64,000 nucleotides of DNA from Humibacillus sp. DSM 29435 (lineage in GTDB: Bacteria > Actinomycetota > Actinomycetes > Actinomycetales > Dermatophilaceae): positions 1-64,000 of the forward strand of contig NZ_MAST01000003.1 in assembly GCF_001758225.1 (NCBI RefSeq). Direction: 5' to 3'. The notes under the pieces are model-generated. The model saw nothing but the letters and a program-made list of their open reading frames with translations, had not been told where the DNA came from and searched no databases. Below, one piece after another: positions 35,592-42,957 of this stretch; positions within the stretch are counted from its first letter, which is position 1, and each line of letters opens with the position of its first letter. The position numbers were made by a program, and so were the translations under genes.

Positions 35592-37046
35592 TCAGGCCTT
35601 CGGCTTCATGGCTTGGGGGTCGTTGAACAGCCGGTCGAAGTCGGCCTTGTCGACGGTGATCTTCTGGGCGTCGGGGCCCCACGGGTTGCCCATGGTCACG
35701 GTTCCGTCGGCGTTGACACTCTCGACGTAGTAGACGTGGCGCGTCACGTAGCCCGGAGGTGCGTCAGTGGGAGCGATGGCTGGGGTGCTGACGATGACTC
35801 CCGACTTGTCGTTGAAGGCCTCGACCGCGCCGTCGTAACCGCCGACCGACCTCGGTTCGCTGCCGGTGATGTACGAGGGCGCCTTGTCGTTGTAGTCCCA
35901 CTCGATGGCGCCGTAGGTGCCCTGTTCGGTGACGTCGTAAGGCGGGCCGCTCTTGCCGTCGGGGGCGCCGCCCTGGTCCTCCCCGTAGACGACGGCGAAC
36001 GCCTTCTCATAGTAGGCCGGCCAGGTCTGGCCGTCGGTGCCGTGGGCGCCGACCACGTTGCCGTCACCGTTGAGGGGCACGTCGGGGGTCACCGTGACGA
36101 TCCTTGGGTTGCCGTCGTGGTCGAAGAGCCGCACGTTGACCGTGCCGTTGGGGTTGACCGAGATGTTGTTCTCGACGAAGTCGGGGTCGGCCTGGGCCGT
36201 GGCCGTCATGGAGGCGATCGCCCAGCAGTCGCCGAAGCTGCCCTGGTTCATGTCCTGGGCACTGAGCGTGTCGGCGCCGAGCCGGCCCGGCGGGAGGCCG
36301 TAGTGCATGCCGTCCTGCTGCTCACCCACCTGGCTCTGCTGACCGCTGAGGGCGGCGTCGGTGGTCGCGAAGCCGGGCTGGCTCCACGGCATCGCGGTCT
36401 GCAGCTTGGCGGCCGACTCGGGGGTGAGCTTGCTCAGCAGCCCGCTCGTGACGTCAGACCGGTCGAACGGGTCGAACCCGTTGTCGACCCACAGCACGTC
36501 GCTCTGGTCGCGCATGATGGTCGCCAGCTTCGCAAGGTCGTCTGCGCTCAGCTGCTGAACCAGCGCTTCGGCTTCGGCCGGGGTGAGGGCGGCGATGCGC
36601 TGCTTGGCGGTCAGCAGGTCGTCGCGGTTGCCGTCGAGGTCCCAGAACCCCGGCCCGTCGAGCACGTCGTCGACAGCGGCTCGGGCCCGGTCGACGTGGG
36701 TCTGGTCGAGCGGGCCGGGCGGCACGTAGGTGGCGGGGTAGCCGGGGACGGATGCCGGGACGCCACCGGCGCCGGAGGCGCTCGTACCCTCCTGTTCGCC
36801 TGCCTGTCGGTCGAGCAGGCGGCTCAGCCGCGAGATCGTGTCGTGCGTCGCGCGGATCTGTTGCTCGACCGCGGGCCATCGGCTGGTCAGGGCGTCGAGG
36901 TCCCCTCCGCCCCAGCTCGCGCGCAGGGAGATCACGGCCTGGCCGGCGTTGTCGCACACCTCGTTCGCCGTCGCGGCACAGTGCTCGAGCCGGCGCGCTG
37001 ACCCTCGGAGCGCAACCGGGTCAGCCCCCTTGCGGTAGATCGCCAT
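35592..37046 (-). CDS. WXG100-like / calpain-like cysteine protease (candidate type VII-secreted effector)
   Basis: 484 residues. Residues 5-85 form a helical hairpin with SWGGGDLDAL (W45-x-G47), resembling WXG100 proteins. A linker and helical region follow (90-255). The C-terminal domain carries the calpain (C2) triad: Cys274 in NQGSFGDCWAIAS, His437 in VTRHVYYVESV and Asn454 in MGNPWG, with the family helix WPAYYEKAFAVVYG. There is no Sec signal peptide, as expected for a type VII substrate. The ATG at 37046 has GGAGGG upstream; the frame reading further upstream overlaps the SOUL gene and is not used. Protease or toxin activity is inferred from the intact triad. Confidence 0.85.
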   Translation of the reverse strand: MAIYRKGADPVALRGSARRLEHCAATANEVCDNAGQAVISLRASWGGGDLDALTSRWPAVEQQIRATHDTISRLSRLLDRQAGEQEGTSASGAGGVPASVPGYPATYVPPGPLDQTHVDRARAAVDDVLDGPGFWDLDGNRDDLLTAKQRIAALTPAEAEALVQQLSADDLAKLATIMRDQSDVLWVDNGFDPFDRSDVTSGLLSKLTPESAAKLQTAMPWSQPGFATTDAALSGQQSQVGEQQDGMHYGLPPGRLGADTLSAQDMNQGSFGDCWAIASMTATAQADPDFVENNISVNPNGTVNVRLFDHDGNPRIVTVTPDVPLNGDGNVVGAHGTDGQTWPAYYEKAFAVVYGEDQGGAPDGKSGPPYDVTEQGTYGAIEWDYNDKAPSYITGSEPRSVGGYDGAVEAFNDKSGVIVSTPAIAPTDAPPGYVTRHVYYVESVNADGTVTMGNPWGPDAQKITVDKADFDRLFNDPQAMKPKA

Positions 37047-37125
37047 CCTGTCGCCCTCCCCTGTGGGCCCCGACGATACCGGGCCGGCTGCCGAACCTCC
37101 GTTGCGCCGCTCGCCTGGATCGCTC

Positions 37126-37698
37126 TCAGTCGGGTGGCGCGTCGTCGTCGCGGACGTCCTGGACGACCTCGTTGCGGCGCAGGAACCACGGCTTGTAGGG
37201 CGGGTCGAAGCGGGCGTAGCGACGCTCGCCGACCGGTTCGAGGCCGGCCTGCTCGATGGTGGCGAGCAGCTTGGCCTCGTGCTCGCGAAAGGCCTGCTCG
37301 CTCGAACGACCACTGAACGTGACGGCGACCGAGAGTCGCTGTGGCACCTCGCGCAGCTCGACCTCGGGGTTGGTCGGCTCGGGCGCCGTGTCGATCGTGA
37401 GGTCGTCGGGCAGCACGAAGGCCACGACGAACCGGTCGCCACTGCCACTCTGGGTGACCGGTGCCGTCATGGCGATCTTCTGCGAGCTGCCCTCCTGGGT
37501 GACCGGCGCCGTCATGGCGATGTTGGCCTTGGCCGTGTTCTGCCCGCCGATGTAGCTCGCCAGGCGACGGAAGGCGGCGCTGCCGGCATCCTCGAAGCTG
37601 GCCGTCACCGTGGTCTGCGCCACGACATGGCGCGGGTAGCGGCGCACCTCGACGTCACCCAGGGTGCGCTCGACGACGTACGGCTGCTGTTCGGTCAT
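37126..37698 (-). CDS. SOUL-family haem-binding protein
   Basis: 190 residues: VERTLGDVEVRRYPRHVVAQTTV, AFRRLASYIGGQN, the repeated motif IAMTAPVTQ (twice, about 60-83) and WFLRRNEVVQDV near the C-terminus, all typical of SOUL/HBP proteins. Homologues bind haem, although the function in bacteria is poorly known. No signal peptide is present. A TACGGT -10 lies six bases before the ATG and there is no Shine-Dalgarno sequence, so the mRNA is probably leaderless. Confidence 0.88.
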   Translation of the reverse strand: MTEQQPYVVERTLGDVEVRRYPRHVVAQTTVTASFEDAGSAAFRRLASYIGGQNTAKANIAMTAPVTQEGSSQKIAMTAPVTQSGSGDRFVVAFVLPDDLTIDTAPEPTNPEVELREVPQRLSVAVTFSGRSSEQAFREHEAKLLATIEQAGLEPVGERRYARFDPPYKPWFLRRNEVVQDVRDDDAPPD

Positions 37699-37704
37699 AC
37701 CGTC

Positions 37705-37710
37705 ACCGTA
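37705..37710 (-). promoter_or_regulatory. -10 element of the SOUL gene (leaderless)
   Basis: TACGGT on the minus strand ends six bases upstream of the SOUL ATG at 37698, a leaderless arrangement. The -35 is unclear. Confidence 0.4.
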
Positions 37711-37811
37711 TGCCGCATCGCTTCCGGCCGAGGGGCGGCTGGCTCGCGGTACGTTCGACGCGGGCTGAGATCGCGAGCCGACGCGGTCGGGCTGCGATGG
37801 AGGGGGTCTGG

Positions 37812-38171
37812 ATGGGTGAGCACTGGCCCAGCACCGACGTGCGGTGGGAGGAGCCGGCCTACCTACCGGCCAACACGGCGCGCTGGCAGTGCGCCGTCGA
37901 CGACGCGCTCGCGGAGGCTACCTTGAGCCTCGAGCCGACCGATCACCACGACTTCGTCGTGCTCGTCGGGGCCTGCCCGCGGTGCGGCCACCGGCTGCAG
38001 CAGACCCTGGAGTTCGAGGTGTTCCGCTCGATCGACGAGCCGGTCGAGACCGGGGTGGGGCGCTTCAACATCGACTGCAGCTGCCCGAACCCGCACGAGG
38101 GCCGGCTGCCGGGGCGGGTGGGCTGTGGCTGGGGCGGGCCGCTGCCCGTCACCCTCTGCCGGGGCGCCTGA
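37812..38171 (+). CDS. uncharacterised zinc-ribbon-like protein
   Basis: A soluble 119-residue protein. Cysteine pairs CPRC (with CGH following) and CSC, then PNPHEG and GCGWGG, suggest a treble-clef or zinc-ribbon fold in the C-terminal half. The N-terminal half (WEEPAYLPANTARWQCAVDDALAEATLSLEP) has no recognised motif. The ATG at 37812 has GGAGGGGG about six bases upstream, better than the earlier in-frame ATGs. Its TGA overlaps the ATG of the next gene (TGATG), so it is co-translated with a membrane protein. No family is known to me. Confidence 0.75.
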   Translation: MGEHWPSTDVRWEEPAYLPANTARWQCAVDDALAEATLSLEPTDHHDFVVLVGACPRCGHRLQQTLEFEVFRSIDEPVETGVGRFNIDCSCPNPHEGRLPGRVGCGWGGPLPVTLCRGA

Positions 38172-38743
38172 TGGCTGACGAGGTGGAGTTCTGGAAGCAG
38201 CAGGTGCTGGCCCGTAACCGCGACCAGCTGACGACCGTCTCGCGGGCGGCCACGGCGTGGTCGGCCCTGTTCACGGGCGTGCTCGGCGTCTTCAGCACCG
38301 TGGCCTTCGCGGGCGGGCTGACGGCCGTCGACCGGCTCGCTGACCCCTGGGCCGGGCTCGTCAAGGCAGCCACGCTCGTCGCTGTGGTGCTGGCGTTGCT
38401 GGCGACGGTCTTGGCCGGGCTCGCTTCGGGCGCCTCGGTGTCGGTGACCAACGACAGCACGTGGGACGGCCAGCGCGACTGGGTCAAGACCCAGGCCGCG
38501 ACCGCCTACACCCGGTTGGGCGCGGCGAAGAAGCTCGGGACCGCGGCCGGTGTGGTGGTGCTGCTCGGCTCAGCGGGCGTGCTGCTCGCCGATGAGGCGG
38601 CGCCGACGGCTCCGACCGTCGTCGTGGTCGTCGACGGTCGGGCGCTCTGTGGGCCGCTGCTCGCCCGGGGCGACGGGCTGGCCGTCGGTGGCACCGAGCT
38701 GACCACGGTCACCTCGCTGACCGTGGTGGAGGCGTGCCCCTGA
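38171..38743 (+). CDS. uncharacterised membrane protein coupled to the zinc-ribbon protein
   Basis: 190 residues. A polar N-terminus (MADEVEFWKQQVLARNRDQL) is followed by three hydrophobic spans (about 28-50, 63-88 and 118-136) and an extracytoplasmic tail with two cysteines (RALCGPLL and VVEACP) that may form a disulfide. The region between TM2 and TM3 is hydrophilic (SVSVTNDSTWDGQRDWVKTQ). Its start overlaps the preceding stop, so the two proteins are made in step and may act together, with the zinc ribbon on the cytoplasmic side. Function unknown. Confidence 0.75.
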   Translation: MADEVEFWKQQVLARNRDQLTTVSRAATAWSALFTGVLGVFSTVAFAGGLTAVDRLADPWAGLVKAATLVAVVLALLATVLAGLASGASVSVTNDSTWDGQRDWVKTQAATAYTRLGAAKKLGTAAGVVVLLGSAGVLLADEAAPTAPTVVVVVDGRALCGPLLARGDGLAVGGTELTTVTSLTVVEACP

Positions 38744-38769
38744 GGCCTTGGCCGGCTGCGCCAGCGACG

Positions 38770-39234
38770 TCAGCAGGTCTTGGTGCCGGTCTTCGAGGTG
38801 GTCCACGTGCAGGTGTGCACGTTCACGCCGCGGCTGTCGCGCAGGTAGGCGGTGTCGCCGGTGTTGTTCCAGACGTACCCGCTGGTGTTGTAGTAGCGGT
38901 GCGCCGACGTCGCGGTGCCCTTGCCCGAGTGAACGGTGACCGTGGCCCGCGCCTTCAGGGTGAAGGTCGGGAAGGTGTAGACGTGGTTGGAGCGGTCGCG
39001 CAGGGTGAAGCCCTTGAGGTTGCGGGCGGTGCCGGTGGTGTTCGTGATGCGCACGTACTCGGCGTTGAGGCTGGTGTTGCTGCCCTTGTCGGAGCCGGGC
39101 GAGTCGAAGTAGACGTAGCTGATCTTCACCGCCGGCGTGGTCGCGGCCTCGCTCGAGGCGGCGAAGGTGAGCGGCAGGGCGGTGAGCGAGGCGACCGTGA
39201 GGGTGGCGGCGGCCAGGCGAGCGGCGAGGGGCAT
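38770..39234 (-). CDS. secreted lamin-tail-domain protein
   Basis: 154 residues. A Sec signal peptide (MPLAARLAAATLTVASLTALPL, cleavage near SEAA) precedes a single lamin-tail domain: VKISYVYFDSPGSD, LNAEYVRITNTTGTARNLKGFTLRDRSNHVYTFP and WNNTGDTAYLRDSRG. Two C-terminal cysteines (HTCTW and KTC) could pair. Such domains occur in many secreted actinobacterial proteins and probably bind nucleic acid or protein ligands. A TAGGTT -10 lies seven bases before the ATG, suggesting a leaderless mRNA. Confidence 0.88.
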   Translation of the reverse strand: MPLAARLAAATLTVASLTALPLTFAASSEAATTPAVKISYVYFDSPGSDKGSNTSLNAEYVRITNTTGTARNLKGFTLRDRSNHVYTFPTFTLKARATVTVHSGKGTATSAHRYYNTSGYVWNNTGDTAYLRDSRGVNVHTCTWTTSKTGTKTC

Positions 39235-39241
39235 GAGCCAG

Positions 39242-39247
39242 AACCTA
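39242..39247 (-). promoter_or_regulatory. -10 element of the lamin-tail gene (leaderless)
   Basis: TAGGTT on the minus strand lies seven bases before the ATG at 39234. No Shine-Dalgarno sequence is present. Confidence 0.4.
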
Positions 39248-39331
39248 GGTGCTCCCGAGCACGCGTGTGACCGTTTTCGACGGATCTGCCACCTAACGTG
39301 ACGCAGGTCTCGCGAGACGGTCGTTCGCGGT

Positions 39332-39380
39332 GGTGGCTCGGGTTGGTGGCTCGGGTTGGTGGCTCGGGTTGGTGGCTCAG
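39332..39380. repeat. 13-bp tandem repeat downstream of the tad operon
   Basis: Three exact head-to-tail copies of GGTGGCTCGGGTT (39332-39370) and a partial fourth (to 39380). It lies in the 167-bp gap between the lamin-tail gene and the last tad gene and is outside any supported gene. The repeat number is likely variable between strains. Confidence 0.85.
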
Positions 39381-39401
39381 TCGAGGCTCCGGCTGGTGGG
39401 C

Positions 39402-39896
39402 TCAGCCGAGCGGCGCGCGGGCCCGTGCGGTGACCGTGATGGTGACGCCTCCTCCGAGGCTCTGCAGGAACCAGCCCGTCATGGGCAGGTCGGCGTGGCC
39501 GCTGACGGTCACCACCGCGGTCGCACCGTCGGGCGACCCGGTGTGCGGCACCACGGCCCAGTCGCTGACCCCGACGGGTCGTGGGGTGCGGGCGAGCAGG
39601 TCGGTTGCCGACTGCCGCACGCTGGCGTCGGTCAGGGCCACCCGGTCTCCCAGGCCCTGCTGATAGGCCGACTGCTCATCGAGCGCATCAGCGGCGTCGA
39701 GCGCGACGGCGTCGGCCGTGTCGAGCAGACGCATCCGGGCCAGCTGCGCCGCGGTGACGTCGATCGCGCCGAGCACGAGCGCGGTGACGAGCAGGAAGAG
39801 CCCGAGGATCAGGACACTGATCTGTCCCTCGTCGCGCCGGCCGAACGGCATCCTCGGAGGTCGCAACCCTGCCCCCGACCGGCTATGCCGGCTCAT
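39402..39896 (-). CDS. TadG-like Flp pilus-assembly protein (Rv3654c type)
   Basis: 164 residues. The N-terminal motif DEGQISVLILGLFLLVTALVLGAIDVTAAQ is the hydrophobic pilin-like helix of actinobacterial TadE/TadG relatives. The remainder (residues 60-164) is an extracytoplasmic domain with no known catalytic motif. It is the last gene of the tad operon and overlaps the previous one by four bases (ATGA). It is probably a minor pilin or assembly factor. Confidence 0.82.
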   Translation of the reverse strand: MSRHSRSGAGLRPPRMPFGRRDEGQISVLILGLFLLVTALVLGAIDVTAAQLARMRLLDTADAVALDAADALDEQSAYQQGLGDRVALTDASVRQSATDLLARTPRPVGVSDWAVVPHTGSPDGATAVVTVSGHADLPMTGWFLQSLGGGVTITVTARARAPLG

Positions 39897-40360
39897 CGGG
39901 CGACGAACCGGTCGACGGTGGCCACGTGCGACGACGAGATGGTCACCGAGCTGGGTAGTCGTTCGGCCAGGAAGTCTGGGATGAGTGGCAGCTCGACCTC
40001 GATGGTCGCGGTGCTCGTGACGGTCCCCTCGGGGCGCAGGCAGGGCGACCCGTCGCAGGAGAGGGCGAGTGAGGTTCCCGCGGAGAAGGCGAAGTCGGTG
40101 AACGCCAGCCCGGCGGCTGCCTGTGCGCGGGCTCGTGCCGCACCGTCACTCTCGGCCGTGACGAACGCGCGCCCCGACTCGCGCCCGGCCAGCGACGCCG
40201 AGAAGGCAGCGGCCTGCAGCCGGGCCGCGGTGAGCACGAGGTAGACCAACGGGAGCAGGAGCAGGAGCCCGAGAAAGACGAACTCGATGATGGCCCGCCC
40301 TTCGTCAGCCCGGCCGAGCCGGCGACGGAGCCGGGCGGCCGCTCTCGCGGGCCACCTCAT
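39893..40360 (-). CDS. TadE-like pilus protein (second copy)
   Basis: 155 residues. RADEGRAIIEFVFLGLLLLLPLVYLVLTAARLQAAAF contains a prepilin-type site: a glycine (DEG) followed five residues later by Glu (RAIIE) and a hydrophobic helix. The extracytoplasmic part has a cysteine pair (LSCDGSPCLRP). It corresponds in position to Rv3655c of the mycobacterial cluster. Four-base overlaps with both neighbours indicate tight translational coupling. Confidence 0.82.
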   Translation of the reverse strand: MRWPARAAARLRRRLGRADEGRAIIEFVFLGLLLLLPLVYLVLTAARLQAAAFSASLAGRESGRAFVTAESDGAARARAQAAAGLAFTDFAFSAGTSLALSCDGSPCLRPEGTVTSTATIEVELPLIPDFLAERLPSSVTISSSHVATVDRFVAR

Positions 40361-40713
40361 GGCCCGGTCCCGATGACCTGCTGCTCGCTGAACGCCCGCC
40401 CACTGACGCTCATGGCGCCCGACGGGCCGATCACCCCGAGAATCGGGAAGGGCGCTGAGACGGTCACCTCCACGACGCGCACACCCCCACTCGTGACCCG
40501 CTGCGCGGCGCTGACGTCGGCCGCGTAGGAGGGGTTGAGCGCAGTGGTGATCAGCTCGACGGTGCGGCTCGACGCATCGCCCGGGCCGGCATCCGCGCGA
40601 GCGCCATACCGAGCGCCTTCGGACGCGGACGCGATGAGCGTGTTGCGCACATAGAGCGTCAGCCCGAGCTGGAAGACCGCGAGCGCGACGAACATCAGCA
40701 GCGCCGCGACCAT
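40357..40713 (-). CDS. TadE-like pilus protein with lost or interrupted N-terminus
   Basis: 118 residues from the first available ATG (40713): MVAALLMFVALAVFQLGLTLYVRNTLIASASEGARYGA. The usual TadE cleavage motif GSAIAEFV is encoded in frame immediately upstream (to 40737), but no ATG, GTG or TTG lies between it and an in-frame TGA at 40756-40758. Beyond that TGA, two ATGs at 40776 and 40779 are in the same frame. The prepilin site is therefore excluded unless the UGA is read through or the base is wrong. The gene may be inactivated, or the cleavage motif may be dispensable. Downstream overlaps with the other tad genes remain intact. Confidence 0.65.
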   Translation of the reverse strand: MVAALLMFVALAVFQLGLTLYVRNTLIASASEGARYGARADAGPGDASSRTVELITTALNPSYAADVSAAQRVTSGGVRVVEVTVSAPFPILGVIGPSGAMSVSGRAFSEQQVIGTGP

Positions 40714-40834
40714 GACGAACTCCGCGATGGCCGACCCGTGGTCGGCCTCGCTTCGTCAGGGCAGGCAGGCGCGCATCATCGCTGTTGGTCGTCGCTGTCG
40801 GTCGTCGTTGTCGGTCGTGGTTCGGGTCTGCCGG

Positions 40835-41056
40835 CTACTTGCCAGGGCCTGAGACGCCCTTGATGGCGGTCTCGAAAAGGGCGCTGAGCTGGGGGCCGGC
40901 GATAGCCCAGATGGCCGTGACGAGGCCGGCCGTCATCAGGGTGATCAGCACCCAGCCGGGCACGTCGCCCCGATCACGGCGACCGCCGAGTCGTGCGACA
41001 ACGGCCGCGGCCAGTCGCTCCTGCTGACGTCGGGTGGCGCTGACGATGGCGCTCAT
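40835..41056 (-). CDS. Flp-type pilin-like small membrane protein
   Basis: 73 residues: a basic N-terminus (SATRRQQERLAAAVVARLGGRRDRGD), then one hydrophobic helix (VPGWVLITLMTAGLVTAIWAIAGPQLSALF). The position between tadC and tadE is that of the major Flp pilin in actinobacterial tad clusters. It lacks an obvious G/xxxxEY motif, so it is a diverged pilin-like protein. AAGGAG precedes the ATG. Confidence 0.75.
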   Translation of the reverse strand: MSAIVSATRRQQERLAAAVVARLGGRRDRGDVPGWVLITLMTAGLVTAIWAIAGPQLSALFETAIKGVSGPGK

Positions 41057-41110
41057 GAGATCTCCTTGGCTGGTGGTGCGGTGAGTTGATCTGGTGCTGT
41101 TGTGGTTCGG

Positions 41111-42088
41111 TCAGAGCTGAAAGCTGAGAAAGCTGATTCCCGGGTAGATGGCGAAGAGGATCGTTACGGGCAGGATCAGGAACACCACGGGCATCATCAT
41201 GAAGATCTCCTTCTTGCCGCCCTGCTCCATCAAGGAGCGGCGGCCCTCCTCACGGACGTCCTGCGCCTGGGCTCGGAGCACCTCGGCCAGGGGTGTGCCC
41301 CGCTCGACGGCGATCACGATTCCGTCGACGAAGCGGCTGAGGCTCATCAGCCCGGTGCGATCGGCCAGGCCCTGAAGCGCGGTCGGCAGGTTGGCGCCGG
41401 CCCGGGCGTCGGCGAGGCAGCGCCGCAGCTCGTCGGACAGCTCACCGTGTGAGAGCCGGCAAACCCGTTCGAGTGCTCCGGTCGCACCTTCACCGGCGCT
41501 GACCGCCAGCGCGAGCAGCTCTGCCGTCGTGGGAAACTCCACGAGCATCCGCTGCTCGCGTCGAGACGCCGTGCTCGAGAGGGCAGTGTCGCGCAGGATC
41601 ACACCCAGGGCCGCTCCGAGCACGGTGAACATCACGAGCAGTGGAACCGACAGCTCACGACGCGATGCCGCCAGCAGAGCGGTGCCGACCAGGCCGGCGA
41701 CGGCTCCGCCGGCACCCCAGAGCACCTGCTCGGCACGAAACCGTTCGACATCGGCCGGTTGCCCGGCGCGCAGCTGACGACGGGCCACGGACGGCGCCCC
41801 ACCCAGGACCCGCTCGATCATGGCGCCCAGCTTGGCCACGTGAGGGGCGAACAGCTCACCGAAGCCGAAGGGCCCACGAGCCGGCGCCGGCGCCATGAGC
41901 AGGGTCGACGGGCGCGGGGTGTCGCGCAGGTACGGCTCGAGCCGGTCGTCGAGGGTGGGCTGCCGGTAGACCGGCAGACCGGCCACGACGAGCGCGACCC
42001 CGGCCAGTATGAGCAACCCGATCAGGGCGCCGGGCCACGACCAGCCGTCGCCGAAGACGGCGAGAGGAGCGGGGAGGGCGCTCTTCAT
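41111..42088 (-). CDS. tadC: type II secretion F-domain protein TadC
   Basis: 325 residues. Hydrophobic spans lie near 20-40, 125-165 and 300-322, with a cytoplasmic T2SSF domain between them (LVEFPTTAELLALAVSAGEGATGALERV, LSRFVDGIVIAVERGTPLAEVLRAQAQDVREEGRRSLME). With TadB it forms the inner-membrane platform of the tad pilus machine. The ATG at 42088 overlaps the tadB stop (ATGA); the frame upstream is antisense-like sequence over tadB. Confidence 0.88.
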   Translation of the reverse strand: MKSALPAPLAVFGDGWSWPGALIGLLILAGVALVVAGLPVYRQPTLDDRLEPYLRDTPRPSTLLMAPAPARGPFGFGELFAPHVAKLGAMIERVLGGAPSVARRQLRAGQPADVERFRAEQVLWGAGGAVAGLVGTALLAASRRELSVPLLVMFTVLGAALGVILRDTALSSTASRREQRMLVEFPTTAELLALAVSAGEGATGALERVCRLSHGELSDELRRCLADARAGANLPTALQGLADRTGLMSLSRFVDGIVIAVERGTPLAEVLRAQAQDVREEGRRSLMEQGGKKEIFMMMPVVFLILPVTILFAIYPGISFLSFQL

Positions 42089-42957
42089 CGCAGCACTCGT
42101 TCCTCGTCGGGCAGCCGGCCGATCCACACCATGATGCGGTAGGCGAGCAGCGTGAGCCCGCCGCCGATGGCGAGGATGAGCCACCCGGTGGGCGATGAGT
42201 AGGCCGAGAGGGACCCACCCTTGAACGCGAGCATGCCCAGCACGATCCAGGGCGCCGCGACGGCGAGCCGGGCTGCGTTCACCGTCCACCCCTGCCGGGT
42301 CTCCAGCTCTGAACGCGTGCGTGAGTCCTCCCGCAGAAAGGTGGACAGGGTGCGCAGCAGCTTGCCGAGGTCGCTTCCACCGACTTCGCGCGCAATACGA
42401 AGCGACTCGACCAAGCGATCGGCGACCGGGTCGCTGAGGCGGTGCTTGAGACGGTCGAGGCAGTCGTGAAAGCGTCCGGTGGCCCGGTAGTCCTCGGCGA
42501 ACGCGGCAAAGGCCGGCCGTAGCTCCTCGGGACCGTGCACGGCCAGCTGCGCGAGCGCCTCGGGCAGGGCCAGACCCGCCCGTACGCCCGAGGTGATGTT
42601 GTCGACGGCGTCCGGCCACAGGTCGCGCATCTTGTTGCGGCGCTCGCGGGCTCGCATGCGCACCAACGAGATCGGTACCGCCCCGGCGAAGAGAGCGAAG
42701 CACAGGGCGATGGGCACCACGCGTGTGACAACGGCGCCGAAGACAAAGACGAGCACGAACAGCACGACCGAACCGACCACGATGTTCGTCGGGGTGACGG
42801 AGGGGTAACCGGCCTGGTTGAGATGGTCCTGCAACCGCGCCATGAAGCCGTGGCGGGCCCTCGGCGACTTCGACCGGCCGTCCTGCGGCCAGAACGACCA
42901 GTAGATGCAGAAGACGCCTGCCCCCAGCACAAGGCCGATGACGACGGGCGACATCAC
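42085..42957 (-). CDS. tadB: type II secretion F-domain protein TadB
   Basis: 290 residues. The T2SSF domain (about 110-240) contains WPDAVDNITSGVRAGLALPEALAQLA and RIAREVGGSDLGKLLRTLSTFLREDSRTRSELETRQGW, flanked by transmembrane segments at the N-terminus, residues 60-95, and two at the C-terminus. It is the platform partner of TadC. It starts at GTG 42957 or ATG 42954, both overlapping the cpaF stop. Confidence 0.88.
   Translation of the reverse strand: MMSPVVIGLVLGAGVFCIYWSFWPQDGRSKSPRARHGFMARLQDHLNQAGYPSVTPTNIVVGSVVLFVLVFVFGAVVTRVVPIALCFALFAGAVPISLVRMRARERRNKMRDLWPDAVDNITSGVRAGLALPEALAQLAVHGPEELRPAFAAFAEDYRATGRFHDCLDRLKHRLSDPVADRLVESLRIAREVGGSDLGKLLRTLSTFLREDSRTRSELETRQGWTVNAARLAVAAPWIVLGMLAFKGGSLSAYSSPTGWLILAIGGGLTLLAYRIMVWIGRLPDEERVLR

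Noticed and set aside
33912-37001. A 1029-residue rightward open frame
   Set aside because: It lies antisense to prfB, the lipoprotein and the calpain-like gene, has no domain and shows a composition typical of GC-rich shadow frames.
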